From: Pseudomonas sp. KNUC1026
GTDB lineage: Bacteria > Pseudomonadota > Gammaproteobacteria > Pseudomonadales > Pseudomonadaceae
Length of the DNA stretch: 64,000 nucleotides
Direction of reading: 5' to 3'
Assembly (NCBI RefSeq): GCF_021650705.1
Contig: NZ_CP087138.1
Coordinates: forward strand, 1,426,001-1,490,000
The notes below the pieces were generated by a model. The model made no database searches. It saw only the letters and a list, made by a program, of their open reading frames with translations, and was not told where the DNA came from. Both the position numbers and the translations under genes were made by a program. Position 1 is the first letter of the stretch. Each line of letters opens with the position of its first letter. Shown in pieces: positions 37,262 to 47,156 of the stretch.

Positions 37262-39184
37262 ATGCCCAATATTACCCTTCCCGACGGCAGCGTCCGTTCA
37301 TTCGATCATCCCGTCAGTGTCGCCGAGGTCGCCGCCAGCATTGGCTCGGGCCTTGCCAAGGCCACCGTGGCCGGCAAGGTCGACGGCAAGCTGGTCGATG
37401 CCTGCGATGTGATCAGCAGCGATGCTCGCCTGGAGATCATCACGCCGAAGAACGACGAAGGCCTGGAGATCATCCGCCACTCCTGCGCGCACCTTGTAGG
37501 TCACGCGGTCAAGCAGTTGTATCCCACGGCCAGGATGGTCATCGGCCCGGTGATCGACGAAGGGTTCTATTACGACATCGCCTACGAGCGCCCCTTTACC
37601 CCGGACGACCTGGCTGCGATCGAAGCGCGCATGCGCGAGCTGATCGACAAGGACTACGACGTGGTCAAGAAGGTGACCCCGCGCGCCGAGGTCATCGAGG
37701 TGTTCCAGGCCCGTGGCGAGGAGTACAAGCTGCGCCTGGTCGAAGACATGCCCGACGAAACCGCGATGGGCCTGTACTACCACGAAGAATACGTCGACAT
37801 GTGCCGTGGCCCGCACGTGCCGAACACTCGCTTTCTCAAGGCATTCAAGCTGACCAAGCTGTCGGGCGCCTACTGGCGCGGCGACTCCAAGAACGAGCAG
37901 CTGCAGCGTGTCTACGGCACCGCCTGGGCCGACAAGAAGCAGCTGGCCGCTTACATCCAGCGCATCGAGGAAGCCGAAAAGCGTGACCACCGCAAGCTCG
38001 GCAAGCGCCTGGGCCTGTTCCACACCCAGGAAGAAGCCCCCGGCATGGTGTTCTGGCACCCCAATGGCTGGACGGTGTACCAGGTGCTCGAGCAATACAT
38101 GCGCAAGTTGCAGCGCGATAACGGCTATCTGGAGATCAAGACGCCCCAGGTAGTCGATCGCAGCCTGTGGGAAAAGTCCGGCCACTGGGCCAATTACGCC
38201 GACAACATGTTCACCACCGAGTCGGAAAGCCGCGACTACGCCATCAAGCCGATGAACTGCCCATGCCATGTGCAGGTGTTCAACCAGGGCCTGAAAAGCT
38301 ACCGCGAGCTGCCGCTGCGCCTGGCCGAATTCGGCGCCTGCCACCGCAACGAGCCTTCCGGCGCGCTGCACGGGATCATGCGGGTGCGCGGTTTCACTCA
38401 GGACGACGGCCATATCTTCTGCACCGAAGAGCAGATGCAGGCCGAGGCCGAAGCCTTCATTCACCTGACCCTGGACGTGTACAAGGATTTCGGCTTCGAA
38501 GAAATCCAGATGAAGCTCTCCACTCGCCCGGAAAAGCGCGTGGGTGCCGACGAGCTGTGGGACAAGGCTGAGGCTGCGCTGGCTGCTTCGCTGAAAAATG
38601 CAGGGCTCGAATACGACCTGCAGCCGGGCGAGGGTGCCTTCTACGGGCCGAAAATCGAATTCTCGCTGAAGGATTGCCTGGGTCGCGTATGGCAATGTGG
38701 TACCTTTCAGCTCGACTTCAACCTGCCGATCCGCCTGGGTGCCGAATACGTCTCCGAAGACAATGACCGCCGCCACCCTGTCATGCTGCACCGCGCCATT
38801 CTGGGGTCGTTCGAGCGCTTCATCGGCATTCTCATCGAGCACTACGAAGGCGCGTTCCCTGCCTGGCTGGCCCCAACCCAGGTGGTGATCATGAATATCA
38901 CCGACAACCAGGCCGAATTCGCCCGGGAAGTCGAGGCTTTGCTCACCTCAAGCGGCTTCCGTGCCAAGTCCGACTTGAGAAACGAGAAAATTGGCTTTAA
39001 AATCCGCGAGCATACTTTGCTCAAGGTTCCCTATCTGCTGGTGATCGGCGATCGGGAGGTTGAGACACAAACAGTCGCCGTGCGCACTCGCGAAGGCGCT
39101 GACCTGGGCTCGGTCCCGGTCGCGCGCTTCCAGGAAATGCTTGCGCAGGCGGTTTCCCGGCGTGGTCGCCAAGATTTGGAGTAA
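37262..39184 (+). CDS. thrS: Threonyl-tRNA synthetase
   Basis: Charges tRNA-Thr. The 640-aa class II enzyme has TGS ([14 protein letters not shown]), editing domain with [16 protein letters not shown] and later [20 protein letters not shown], catalytic core with [14 protein letters not shown] (zinc cysteine) and [14 protein letters not shown], and an anticodon-binding C-terminus ([14 protein letters not shown]). GAGGAAGC lies just before the ATG. It heads the thrS-infC-rpmI-rplT group; infC begins 2 bp after its stop. Confidence 0.98.
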   Translation: MPNITLPDGSVRSFDHPVSVAEVAASIGSGLAKATVAGKVDGKLVDACDVISSDARLEIITPKNDEGLEIIRHSCAHLVGHAVKQLYPTARMVIGPVIDEGFYYDIAYERPFTPDDLAAIEARMRELIDKDYDVVKKVTPRAEVIEVFQARGEEYKLRLVEDMPDETAMGLYYHEEYVDMCRGPHVPNTRFLKAFKLTKLSGAYWRGDSKNEQLQRVYGTAWADKKQLAAYIQRIEEAEKRDHRKLGKRLGLFHTQEEAPGMVFWHPNGWTVYQVLEQYMRKLQRDNGYLEIKTPQVVDRSLWEKSGHWANYADNMFTTESESRDYAIKPMNCPCHVQVFNQGLKSYRELPLRLAEFGACHRNEPSGALHGIMRVRGFTQDDGHIFCTEEQMQAEAEAFIHLTLDVYKDFGFEEIQMKLSTRPEKRVGADELWDKAEAALAASLKNAGLEYDLQPGEGAFYGPKIEFSLKDCLGRVWQCGTFQLDFNLPIRLGAEYVSEDNDRRHPVMLHRAILGSFERFIGILIEHYEGAFPAWLAPTQVVIMNITDNQAEFAREVEALLTSSGFRAKSDLRNEKIGFKIREHTLLKVPYLLVIGDREVETQTVAVRTREGADLGSVPVARFQEMLAQAVSRRGRQDLE

Positions 39185-39186
39185 CG

Positions 39187-39735
39187 ATTATTAAGCGTGA
39201 AATGAGACAGGACAAACGTACTGCCCCCAAGGCCCCGATCAACGAAAACATCTCCGCCCGTGAGGTGCGGTTGATTGGTGCCGATGGCGAGCAGATCGGT
39301 ATCGTCTCTATTGAAGAAGCGCTTCGTGTCGCTGAAGAAGCGAAGCTGGATCTGGTAGAGATCTCCGCGGAAGCCCTGCCGCCTGTTTGCCGGGTGATGG
39401 ACTACGGCAAGCACCTCTTCGAAAAGAAGAAGCAGCAGAATGCCGCGAAGAAGAACCAGAAGCAGATTCAGATCAAAGAAATCAAGTTTCGTCCAGGGAC
39501 GGAAGAAGGGGATTACCAGGTAAAACTGCGCAACCTGGTACGTTTCCTGAGTGAAGGGGACAAGGCCAAGATCTCTCTGAGATTCCGTGGCCGCGAAATG
39601 GCTCACCAGGAGCTGGGCATGGAGCTGTTGAAGCGGGTCGAAGCCGACCTCGCCGAATACGGCGCCGTTGAACAGCAGCCCAAAATGGAAGGGCGTCAAC
39701 TGTTGATGGTCATCGCACCCAAACGCAAGAAATAA
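39187..39735 (+). CDS. infC: Translation initiation factor IF-3, non-canonical ATT start
   Basis: Prevents premature 30S-50S joining and checks start codons. The body [41 protein letters not shown] linker and C-terminal [23 protein letters not shown] are diagnostic. GGAG at 39178-39181 is spaced for an ATT at 39187 (or 39190), reading [11 protein letters not shown]; the first ATG is at 39202 and lacks a well-placed site. infC is known to use AUU in gamma-proteobacteria as part of IF-3 autoregulation. With the 39187 start the protein is 182 aa. Confidence 0.95.
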   Translation: MIKREMRQDKRTAPKAPINENISAREVRLIGADGEQIGIVSIEEALRVAEEAKLDLVEISAEALPPVCRVMDYGKHLFEKKKQQNAAKKNQKQIQIKEIKFRPGTEEGDYQVKLRNLVRFLSEGDKAKISLRFRGREMAHQELGMELLKRVEADLAEYGAVEQQPKMEGRQLLMVIAPKRKK

Positions 39736-39794
39736 CCTCCAGGGCACGGCAGGCCTTGCGGTTATCTTTATCCATATGAATGCGGAGTTTGAAC

Positions 39795-39989
39795 ATGCCA
39801 AAAATGAAAACCAAAAGCGGTGCTGCGAAGCGTTTCCGGGTTACCGGTAACGGCATCAAGCACAAGCACGCTTTCAAGAGCCACATCCTGACCAAGATGT
39901 CGACCAAGCGTAAGCGCCAACTGCGTGGTGCTTCCCAACTGCATGCCGCTGACATGCAGAAAGTCGAACGCATGCTTCGCCTGCGTTAA
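39795..39989 (+). CDS. rpmI: 50S ribosomal protein L35
   Basis: A 64-aa basic protein starting [20 protein letters not shown] and ending [11 protein letters not shown], the full L35 pattern. Lies 59 bp after infC and 31 bp before rplT in the usual operon. Confidence 0.97.
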   Translation: MPKMKTKSGAAKRFRVTGNGIKHKHAFKSHILTKMSTKRKRQLRGASQLHAADMQKVERMLRLR

Positions 39990-40020
39990 TTCTTGCCCCC
40001 CGGATTAGAGGAAACTACTC

Positions 40021-40377
40021 ATGGCTCGTGTTAAGCGTGGCGTCATCGCCCGTAAGCGTCACAAGAAAATTCTGAAACTTGCCAAAGGCTACTATGGTGC
40101 ACGCTCGCGCGTGTTCCGCGTTGCCAAGCAAGCCGTCATCAAGGCTGGCCAATACGCCTACCGCGACCGTCGTCAGAAGAAGCGTCAGTTCCGCGCCCTG
40201 TGGATCGCTCGTATCAACGCCGGTGCCCGCACCAACGGTCTGTCTTACAGCCGCCTGATTGCTGGCCTGAAAAAAGCGTCGATCGAAATCGACCGCAAGG
40301 TTCTGGCCGACCTGGCTGTGACCGAAAAAGCAGCATTCGCTGCGATTGTCGAGAAAGCGAAAGCCGCTCTGGCTTGA
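40021..40377 (+). CDS. rplT: 50S ribosomal protein L20
   Basis: A 118-aa basic protein ([20 protein letters not shown], then [20 protein letters not shown]) needed early in 50S assembly; in relatives it represses its own operon. AGAGGAAAC precedes the ATG. Confidence 0.98.
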   Translation: MARVKRGVIARKRHKKILKLAKGYYGARSRVFRVAKQAVIKAGQYAYRDRRQKKRQFRALWIARINAGARTNGLSYSRLIAGLKKASIEIDRKVLADLAVTEKAAFAAIVEKAKAALA

Positions 40378-40435
40378 GTCCCCGGCAATCACCGGCTAGC
40401 CGCTTGCGGCGATGCCGGTTGTTGAACCTTTGAAT

Positions 40436-41508
<1,073 letters not shown>

Positions 41509-41532
41509 CAGGTTTCTGGAGAACGGATCAGC

Positions 41533-43911
41533 ATGAAATTCAGTGAAAACTGGCTGCGCGGCTGGGTAAGCCCGCAAGCGAACCGCGACGAACTGGTCGC
41601 GCGCCTGTCGATGGCAGGCCTGGAAGTCGACGCGGTCATTCCCGCAGCCGGCCAATTCTCAGGCGTAGTGGTGGGCCAGGTACTGGCCACCGAGCAACAC
41701 CCTGATGCCGACAAGCTGCGGGTTTGCCAGGTCAGCGATGGCAAGGAGACCTTCCAGGTGGTGTGCGGTGCGCCTAATGTGCGCCCCGGCCTGAAAATTC
41801 CTTTTGCGCAAATCGGTGCCGAGCTTCCCGGCGACTTCAAGATCAAGAAGGCCAAGCTGCGTGGCATCGAGTCCAATGGCATGCTCTGCTCGGCGGCAGA
41901 GTTGCAGATCAGCGAAGAAAACGACGGCCTGATGGAGCTGCCGGCCGATGCGCCCGTGGGCCAGAGCATTCGTGAGTACCTGGACCTGGACGATGCCAGC
42001 ATCGAGCTGGGCCTGACCCCCAACCGTGGCGACTGCCTGTCGCTGGCGGGCCTGGCACGTGAAGTCGGCGCGCTGTACAACGCCAGGGTCACCCGCCCCG
42101 AAGTGCTGCCTGTCGCGCCGGTGAACCAGGAAACTCGGCCGGTCGAGTTGCTGGCGCCTGCTGCGTGCCCACGCTACCTGGGCCGTGTGGTCAAGAACGT
42201 GGACCTCTCCCGCCCGGCACCGCTGTGGATGGTCGAGCGCCTGCGCCGCAGCGATATTCGCAGCATCGATGCCGCTGTCGACATCACCAACTACGTGATG
42301 CTCGAGTTGGGCCAGCCAATGCATGCCTTCGACCTGGGCGAGATCCGTGGCGGCGTGCGCGTGCGCATGGCCGACGAGGGCGAAAAACTGGTGCTGCTCG
42401 ACGGCCAGGAAGTCACTCTGCGCAGCGATACCCTGGTGATTGCCGACCACGAGCGCGCATTGGCCATCGCCGGGGTAATGGGCGGTGAGCACAGCGGCGT
42501 TGCCGCAGGCACCCGCGACCTGTTCCTGGAAAGTGCCTTTTTCGAGCCCGTATCGGTTGCCGGCAAGGCCCGTTCCTACGGCCTGCATACCGATGCTTCG
42601 CACCGCTTCGAGCGCGGCGTGGATTTCAACCTCGCCCGTGAGGCGATCGAGCGCGCCAGTGCATTGCTGCTGGAGATTACCGGCGGTGAACCGGGGCCGG
42701 TCATCGAGGCCCTCAGCGCCGAACACCTGCCTTGCATTGCGCCGGTCACCTTGCGTGCCGAGCGCGTCAGCCAGATGTTGGGCCTGGAGCTCAGTGCCGG
42801 CGAGATCGAGCAACTGCTCGGTGGGCTCGGCCTGGGTATCACCAGCAGCGCAGCAGGGCAGTGGACCGTCAATGTGCCCAGCCACCGCTTCGACATCAGC
42901 CTGGAAGTGGACCTGATCGAAGAGCTGGCGCGCCTGTATGGCTATAACCGCCTGCCGGTTCGTTACCCGCAAGCGCGCCTGGCGCCCGAGCAGCGCAGCG
43001 AAGAAAAAGCCGAGCTGCCGGCGCTGCGCCGCTTGCTGGTCGCCCGTGGTTACCAGGAAGCGATCACTTACAGCTTCATCGACCCGAAACTGTTCGAGCG
43101 CTTCAATCCAGGTGTTCAGCCACTGACCCTGGCCAACCCCATCTCCGCCGACATGGCCGCCATGCGCGTATCGTTGTGGCCAGGGCTGGTCAGCGCCGTC
43201 CAGCACAACCTGAACCGCCAGCAGACCCGCGTGCGCCTTTTCGAAAGCGGCCTGCGCTTCGTCGGCCAGCTCGACGGGCTCAAACAGGAGCCGATGCTTG
43301 CCGGTGTAGCGTGCGGCAACCGCCAGCCTGAAGCCTGGGCCAATGGCAATGACAAGCTCGACTTCTTCGACGTCAAGGCTGACGTAGAAGCGATCCTGGG
43401 GCACGCCGGTGCGCTCGCCAGCTTTACCTTCGTCCCTGGCAGCCACCCGGCGCTGCACCCTGGCCAGACGGCTCGTATCGAGCGCGACGGTCGCGAAGTG
43501 GGTTACATCGGCGCGCTGCACCCGGAGATGTCCAAGGCTCTGGGGCTGGATCGCACACTGTACGTGTTCGAGTTGCTGCTGTCGGAGGTTGCCGTGGGCC
43601 GCCTGCCGACGTTCAAGGAGCTTTCGCGCTTCCCGGAAGTGCGCCGCGACCTGGCGTTGGTGGTCGACCAAAGCGTAGCGGCCGAAGCGGTACTCAGTGA
43701 CATCCGCAGCAATGCCGGGGAATGGCTTACCGACCTCAAGCTGTTCGATGTGTACCAGGGTAAAGGCATTGATCCGCATAGAAAAAGCCTGGCGGTTGGC
43801 TTGACCTGGCAGCATCCTTCGCGCACTCTTACCGACGAAGAGGTGAACACCACCACCCAAAGTATCCTCACCTCGCTTGAAACCAGGTTGAACGCCACGT
43901 TAAGGAAGTGA
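41533..43911 (+). CDS. pheT: Phenylalanyl-tRNA synthetase beta subunit
   Basis: A 792-aa partner of PheS. Order: OB-fold tRNA-binding domain (GVVVGQVLATEQHPDADKLR), B3/B4 editing domain (ITNYVMLELGQPMHAFDLG), B5 domain, inactive class II core (YGYNRLPVRYPQ) and C-terminal ferredoxin-like anticodon-binding domain (FPEVRRDLALVVD). Ends 3 bp before ihfA, so expression is coupled. Confidence 0.98.
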   Translation: MKFSENWLRGWVSPQANRDELVARLSMAGLEVDAVIPAAGQFSGVVVGQVLATEQHPDADKLRVCQVSDGKETFQVVCGAPNVRPGLKIPFAQIGAELPGDFKIKKAKLRGIESNGMLCSAAELQISEENDGLMELPADAPVGQSIREYLDLDDASIELGLTPNRGDCLSLAGLAREVGALYNARVTRPEVLPVAPVNQETRPVELLAPAACPRYLGRVVKNVDLSRPAPLWMVERLRRSDIRSIDAAVDITNYVMLELGQPMHAFDLGEIRGGVRVRMADEGEKLVLLDGQEVTLRSDTLVIADHERALAIAGVMGGEHSGVAAGTRDLFLESAFFEPVSVAGKARSYGLHTDASHRFERGVDFNLAREAIERASALLLEITGGEPGPVIEALSAEHLPCIAPVTLRAERVSQMLGLELSAGEIEQLLGGLGLGITSSAAGQWTVNVPSHRFDISLEVDLIEELARLYGYNRLPVRYPQARLAPEQRSEEKAELPALRRLLVARGYQEAITYSFIDPKLFERFNPGVQPLTLANPISADMAAMRVSLWPGLVSAVQHNLNRQQTRVRLFESGLRFVGQLDGLKQEPMLAGVACGNRQPEAWANGNDKLDFFDVKADVEAILGHAGALASFTFVPGSHPALHPGQTARIERDGREVGYIGALHPEMSKALGLDRTLYVFELLLSEVAVGRLPTFKELSRFPEVRRDLALVVDQSVAAEAVLSDIRSNAGEWLTDLKLFDVYQGKGIDPHRKSLAVGLTWQHPSRTLTDEEVNTTTQSILTSLETRLNATLRK

Positions 43912-43914
43912 CGT

Positions 43915-44217
43915 ATGGGGGCTCTGACGAAAGCTGAGATGGCCGAACGTCTGTACGAAGAGCTGGGCCTGAACAAACGCGAAGCCAAGGAATTGGTTGA
44001 GCTGTTTTTCGAGGAAATCAGGCACGCGCTCGAAGACAACGAGCAGGTCAAATTGTCCGGTTTCGGCAATTTCGACCTGCGAGACAAACGGCAGCGGCCT
44101 GGCCGCAACCCGAAAACGGGTGAAGAAATCCCGATCACGGCGCGCCGCGTCGTTACCTTTCGTCCAGGGCAGAAATTGAAAGCCCGAGTTGAAGCCTATG
44201 CTGGAACCAAGTCATAA
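43915..44217 (+). CDS. ihfA: Integration host factor alpha subunit
   Basis: A 100-aa DNA-bending protein that acts with Ihf[29 protein letters not shown] and the beta-arm [29 protein letters not shown] (key [11 protein letters not shown] with the intercalating proline) are diagnostic. In the standard pheST-ihfA-MerR order; its 3' end overlaps the next gene by 20 bp. Confidence 0.97.
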   Translation: MGALTKAEMAERLYEELGLNKREAKELVELFFEEIRHALEDNEQVKLSGFGNFDLRDKRQRPGRNPKTGEEIPITARRVVTFRPGQKLKARVEAYAGTKS

Positions 44218-44554
44218 CGACGAACTTCCGCCCATACCCGGCAAGCGCTACTTCACCATCGGTGAAGTAAGCGACTTGTGTGCGGTCAAGCCACATGTGC
44301 TCCGGTATTGGGAGCAGGAGTTTCCGCAGCTCAACCCGGTCAAGCGGCGGGGTAACCGTCGGTATTATCAGCGCCAGGACGTGCTGATGATTCGCCAGAT
44401 CCGCGCGCTGCTCTACGACCAGGGCTTTACCATCGGGGGTGCACGCCTGCGCCTCTCCGGTGATGAAGCCAAGGACGACACCACGCAATATCGGCAGTTG
44501 ATCAAGCAGATGATCAGCGAGCTGGAGGACGTGCTGGTAGTCCTGAAAAAATAG
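44198..44554 (+). CDS. MerR-family regulator (pheST-ihfA operon)
   Basis: A 118-aa MerR-like protein. The winged helix reads [25 protein letters not shown], then [30 protein letters not shown]. It lacks the C-terminal metal or drug domain, having only a short helix ([20 protein letters not shown]). Conserved downstream of ihfA in many gamma-proteobacteria; target genes are not known to me. The ATG at 44198 is used; 44189 would add three residues. Confidence 0.9.
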   Translation: MLEPSHNDELPPIPGKRYFTIGEVSDLCAVKPHVLRYWEQEFPQLNPVKRRGNRRYYQRQDVLMIRQIRALLYDQGFTIGGARLRLSGDEAKDDTTQYRQLIKQMISELEDVLVVLKK

Positions 44555-44575
44555 CCCACCTTGTGTGGGCTTTTT
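44553..44575 (+). terminator. Terminator of the pheST-ihfA-MerR operon
   Basis: AGCCCAC...GTGGGCT followed by TTTTT, overlapping the MerR stop codon. Confidence 0.85.
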
Positions 44576-44710
44576 CATACCCGTCTCAGGCACATTTTGA
44601 TCTGGCCTGGCGCTGCTGCAAAAAAGTGAAAAAAAGCTTCCTATATTCAGGGGTTAGAGTATCTTTCTCCCCGTTCCCGCTGCTAACGGGAACAGGTTTA
44701 AACGCCTAGT

Positions 44711-44787
44711 CGGGGCGTAGCGCAGCCCGGTAGCGCACTTGCATGGGGTGCAAGGGGTCGAGTGTTCGAATCACTCCGTCCCGACCA
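44711..44787 (+). tRNA. tRNA-Pro (anticodon GGG)
   Basis: A 77-nt cloverleaf: acceptor CGGGGCG/CGTCCCG with one G-U pair, D arm GCGCAGCCCGGTAGCGC, anticodon stem CTTGC/GCAAG around ATGGGGT (anticodon GGG), T arm with GTTCGAATC, and an encoded CCA end. It reads CCC (and CCU) proline codons. Same position after the MerR gene as in other pseudomonads. Confidence 0.97.
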
Positions 44788-44803
44788 TATTCTTCAATGA
44801 GTT

Positions 44804-44833
44804 AGCCCGGTTTCGAAAGAGCCGGGCTTTTTC
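44804..44833 (+). terminator. Terminator after tRNA-Pro
   Basis: AGCCCGG (44804-44810) and CCGGGCT (44822-44828) with an 11-nt loop, followed by TTTTT. Confidence 0.85.
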
Positions 44834-45054
44834 ATGTGCGCGACTTCTCTTTTTTCATGCCTGCCTCCTGTCAACATCGTAAGTATCAGCCTGCGCGAGC
44901 CCGCTGCTGATACCTCGTCGACCAACTCAATGTGCGCTTGCAGAGTCTGGTGCGAACACGGCGCGACCGTTCAGCCGATTCCCGGCACGACCCATGCGCC
45001 ATCGCCTCCAATCTGTACGGCCAAGGCAAGTTGCCTTGGCCAATGGAGGTGCGT

Positions 45055-45273
45055 ATGAACAACAATATCGAACAGGCCGGCGGCGCTGGCGGCAATTCTG
45101 GCTCAGGCAGCCCGGCCGATCCGGCTCGGCCCAGTGTCGATCCGACCGACCTTCCCGGCGGGGCCGATGCCCCCGGCCGGGAAGGTGAGATCCCATTGAA
45201 CCCCGAGCATGAGCTTCCTTTGCCAGATGACGACCCCTTGGCTCCGGAGGATCCGCCCTCAGCGGCGATCTAG
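45055..45273 (+). CDS. Small acidic, disordered hypothetical protein (72 aa)
   Basis: MNNNIEQAGGAGGNSGSGSP, then a Pro/Asp/Glu-rich tail (LPLPDDDPLAPEDPPSAAI). GGAGGTGCGT stands 6-9 bases before the ATG, a strong ribosome-binding site, and a terminator follows (45282-45304), so it is a complete small transcription unit. No recognisable fold. Similar in style to the small proteins at 33855, 46298 and 46495. Confidence 0.65.
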   Translation: MNNNIEQAGGAGGNSGSGSPADPARPSVDPTDLPGGADAPGREGEIPLNPEHELPLPDDDPLAPEDPPSAAI

Positions 45274-45281
45274 CGCTTCAG

Positions 45282-45304
45282 GCCCGGCTTAATGCCGGGC
45301 TTGT
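45282..45304 (+). terminator. Terminator after the small acidic gene
   Basis: GCCCGGC-TTAAT-GCCGGGC followed by TTGT. Confidence 0.75.
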
Positions 45305-45472
45305 CACTTTCTGGGCCGCCGAGCCAGCCCAGAGCTTATCCATCACTTGTGACGCTAAACTCAAGTTGGAGCTTTTGTTCCAACTCATGAAGACTTTTTC
45401 AGATTTGTCAGCGCATAATTCCGATTTGCTATACAGCCATATTCCTAAAAACGCGCTGATGGGTTGTAAAAA

Positions 45473-45988
45473 ATGAGAAAAAGTATTGCCCCTTTGCTTT
45501 TGGCCTTGAGTGCTTTGGCGACTCATGCACAGGCCGCCGATATCTCCGGCGCAGTAGGCGCCACCAGCCAGGGCGGTTACACCGCTCGTGCAGCTCTGGG
45601 TTTCAACTGGGACAAATCCTGGCTTGAAAGCTCTGCCGGCAAGGTGACCGGCTACTGGGACTTCGGCTATACCTACTGGGAGGCCGGTAAAGAGGCGGGC
45701 GGCCGGCATTCGATTTCCTTCGCGCCAGTGTTCGTCTATGAATTCGGGCAAGGCAACATCAAGCCTTTCCTGGAAGCGGGCATTGGGGTTTCGCTGTTTT
45801 CAGGTACCACCGCAGGCGATCAGAAGTTTGGCTCGGCCTTCAACTTCGAAGATCGGATTGGCGCAGGCCTCAAGTTCGGCGAGACCCAGAAAGTGGGGAT
45901 CCGCGCGATCCACTATTCCAATGGCAGCATCAAGCAGCCCAACGACGGCATCGAGTCTTACTCGTTGTTCTACAGCCATGCGATCTGA
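45473..45988 (+). CDS. pagL: Lipid A 3-O-deacylase PagL
   Basis: Outer-membrane beta-barrel enzyme that removes the 3-position acyl chain of lipid A and lowers its immune potency. The 171-aa product has a signal peptide (MRKSIAPLLLALSALATHAQA, then ADISG) and alternating barrel strands. The active site is in the C-terminal IRAIHYSNGSIKQPNDGIE, with the His, Ser and Glu of the family triad, and it ends with the barrel signature SLFYSHAI. The upstream 45305-45472 is AT-rich and probably holds the promoter. Confidence 0.93.
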   Translation: MRKSIAPLLLALSALATHAQAADISGAVGATSQGGYTARAALGFNWDKSWLESSAGKVTGYWDFGYTYWEAGKEAGGRHSISFAPVFVYEFGQGNIKPFLEAGIGVSLFSGTTAGDQKFGSAFNFEDRIGAGLKFGETQKVGIRAIHYSNGSIKQPNDGIESYSLFYSHAI

Positions 45989-46003
45989 CTGTCGTAGATG
46001 ATC

Positions 46004-46027
46004 AAACCCCGGCTCGCCGGGGTTTCT
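46004..46027. terminator. Terminator downstream of pagL
   Basis: AAACCCCGG-CTCG-CCGGGGTTT, a 9-bp stem with tracts suited to both directions. Confidence 0.85.
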
Positions 46028-46059
46028 CGTCTAAGGTTCCACGGTACTGGTAGCAAGCT

Positions 46060-46240
46060 TTATGACGACGCCGAGGCGCTCTTGGCCTGCAAGGCTTTCG
46101 GGCTCGATCTGGCTGAAGCTTTCTGCTTCTTGCTGCGCGACAGTGCTTTGTTGGCTTGGTCAGCGCACTTCTTGAAGCTTCCGGATCGGTGCGCCGCTTT
46201 GGCTGCGGTATGCGGTCGGTTGCGTACGAGGTCGATTCAA
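46060..46240 (-). pseudogene. Possible small Lys/Ala/Ser-rich basic protein, interrupted
   Basis: On the minus strand a frame ending at 46060 encodes AAKAAHRSGSFKKCADQANK followed by ALSRSKKQKASARSSPKALQ, a histone-H1-like basic composition, but it has no start codon. A TTG at 46240 behind AGGGTGA opens another frame (NRPRTQ) that would join it if one base were removed near 46220, giving 59 aa. The fit is suggestive only. Confidence 0.3.
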
Positions 46241-46297
46241 TAGCACTTTTCACCCTGCCCAGGGCTCCACTGCTTACCTATTGCCAACGAGGTGAAC

Positions 46298-46477
46298 ATG
46301 GAAATCAAGCCCAGTGACCCCGCAATGCCAGCGACTCGGCCTGTGGAACAGATCGAGCCCGACCTGACCCCAGCCCCGGGGACGCCCCGCGACGACTCCC
46401 AGGACCATTGGCCGGCCGGCTCTGACGAGCCAGCAGGTGGGGAAGATCCGGATCTCAAGCGCCCCAACCAACGGTAA
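46298..46477 (+). CDS. Small acidic, Pro-rich hypothetical protein (59 aa)
   Basis: MEIKPSDPAMPATRPVEQIE, then a Pro/Asp/Glu/Gly-rich tail with no hydrophobic core. GAGG lies 6 bases before the ATG. It is followed 17 bp later by a similar small gene, so the two form an operon ended by the terminator at 46703-46730. Confidence 0.6.
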   Translation: MEIKPSDPAMPATRPVEQIEPDLTPAPGTPRDDSQDHWPAGSDEPAGGEDPDLKRPNQR

Positions 46478-46494
46478 TCAGCAGGGAGAAGCCT

Positions 46495-46686
46495 ATGGCG
46501 AGCAAAGACCAAACTGAAATCGATACCGGCGAGGATCATAGTTCAGGGCTGGAGCAAACCCCTTCCGAACCCAAGCAAGGTACGGAGCGGCCGGCCGATT
46601 GGACTCCGCCTGCCGGCAATCCTGGTTCTGATCAGGATGCTTTGGAGGAACGGGATAACGGAACGGCAAAGCCGCGTTCCCACTGA
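46495..46686 (+). CDS. Small acidic hypothetical protein (63 aa)
   Basis: MASKDQTEIDTGEDHSSGLE, then a Glu/Pro/Asp/Gly-rich sequence, probably disordered. AGGGAGAAGCCT precedes the ATG. Shares style (not clear homology) with the gene before it and with those at 33855 and 45055. Confidence 0.6.
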   Translation: MASKDQTEIDTGEDHSSGLEQTPSEPKQGTERPADWTPPAGNPGSDQDALEERDNGTAKPRSH

Positions 46687-46702
46687 GCCTCTCTCACCGC
46701 AA

Positions 46703-46730
46703 AAGCCCAGCCATCGTGCTGGGTTTTTTT
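46703..46730 (+). terminator. Terminator after the small-protein pair
   Basis: GCCCAGC...GCTGGG with a 6-nt loop, followed by seven T. Confidence 0.85.
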
Positions 46731-47156
46731 ATGCTCCAGCCATTGCATTTGGTAAAGCCGCCTCTTGGGTGAGGGCCGACGATACAAAGGCCTTTGGCAT
46801 TAAGCGCGGACCTGTATCTGTTCGCTTCTCCGTGTGCATGTGCGAGACGACCAGATTCAAAGCGCTGCAGAAAACTCTGCTTTGCCAACCTGCGCATGAT
46901 CTTCGGATAACGCTCGAACGCCCATTCTGCGGGCTTTTCCCAAGAATATACATACACCGCAACACAAAGCAGCCCTTCGATACGGGAAGCCCTACTACGC
47001 AGAGCCCAGGCTCGAACGCATAATGTACGAACGTACCAGAAAGCGCATCGCTGCCTTCTGAGGCTTGGCGAATACCCTCCCAAGCCATAGTCAAATCACA
47101 GCAAAAATCAGGGTGAAGGCGGCCTGGCGACGGCCGATACCCGCAGGATTCATGGC
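46731..47156. other. About 430 bp without a recognised gene, upstream of the Ter operon
   Basis: The stretch is less GC-rich than its flanks. Frames exist on both strands but none has a convincing start, composition or family signature. Near 47023-47036 lies ATAATGTACGAACGTAC, with a GTAC/GTAC repeat that might be a promoter or operator. The Ter operon promoter must lie here or just upstream. AGGA at 47142-47145 is the ribosome-binding site for the gene at 47157. Confidence 0.5.

Noticed and set aside
37298..38842. 514-codon frame opposite thrS
   Set aside because: Complement of an essential, fully conserved gene.
41659..43860. 733-codon frame opposite pheT
   Set aside because: Complement of an essential, fully conserved gene.
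47023..47040. GTACGAACGTAC as a LexA-like or tellurite-response operator
   Set aside because: Too short and does not match CTG-N10-CAG; no second copy supports it.
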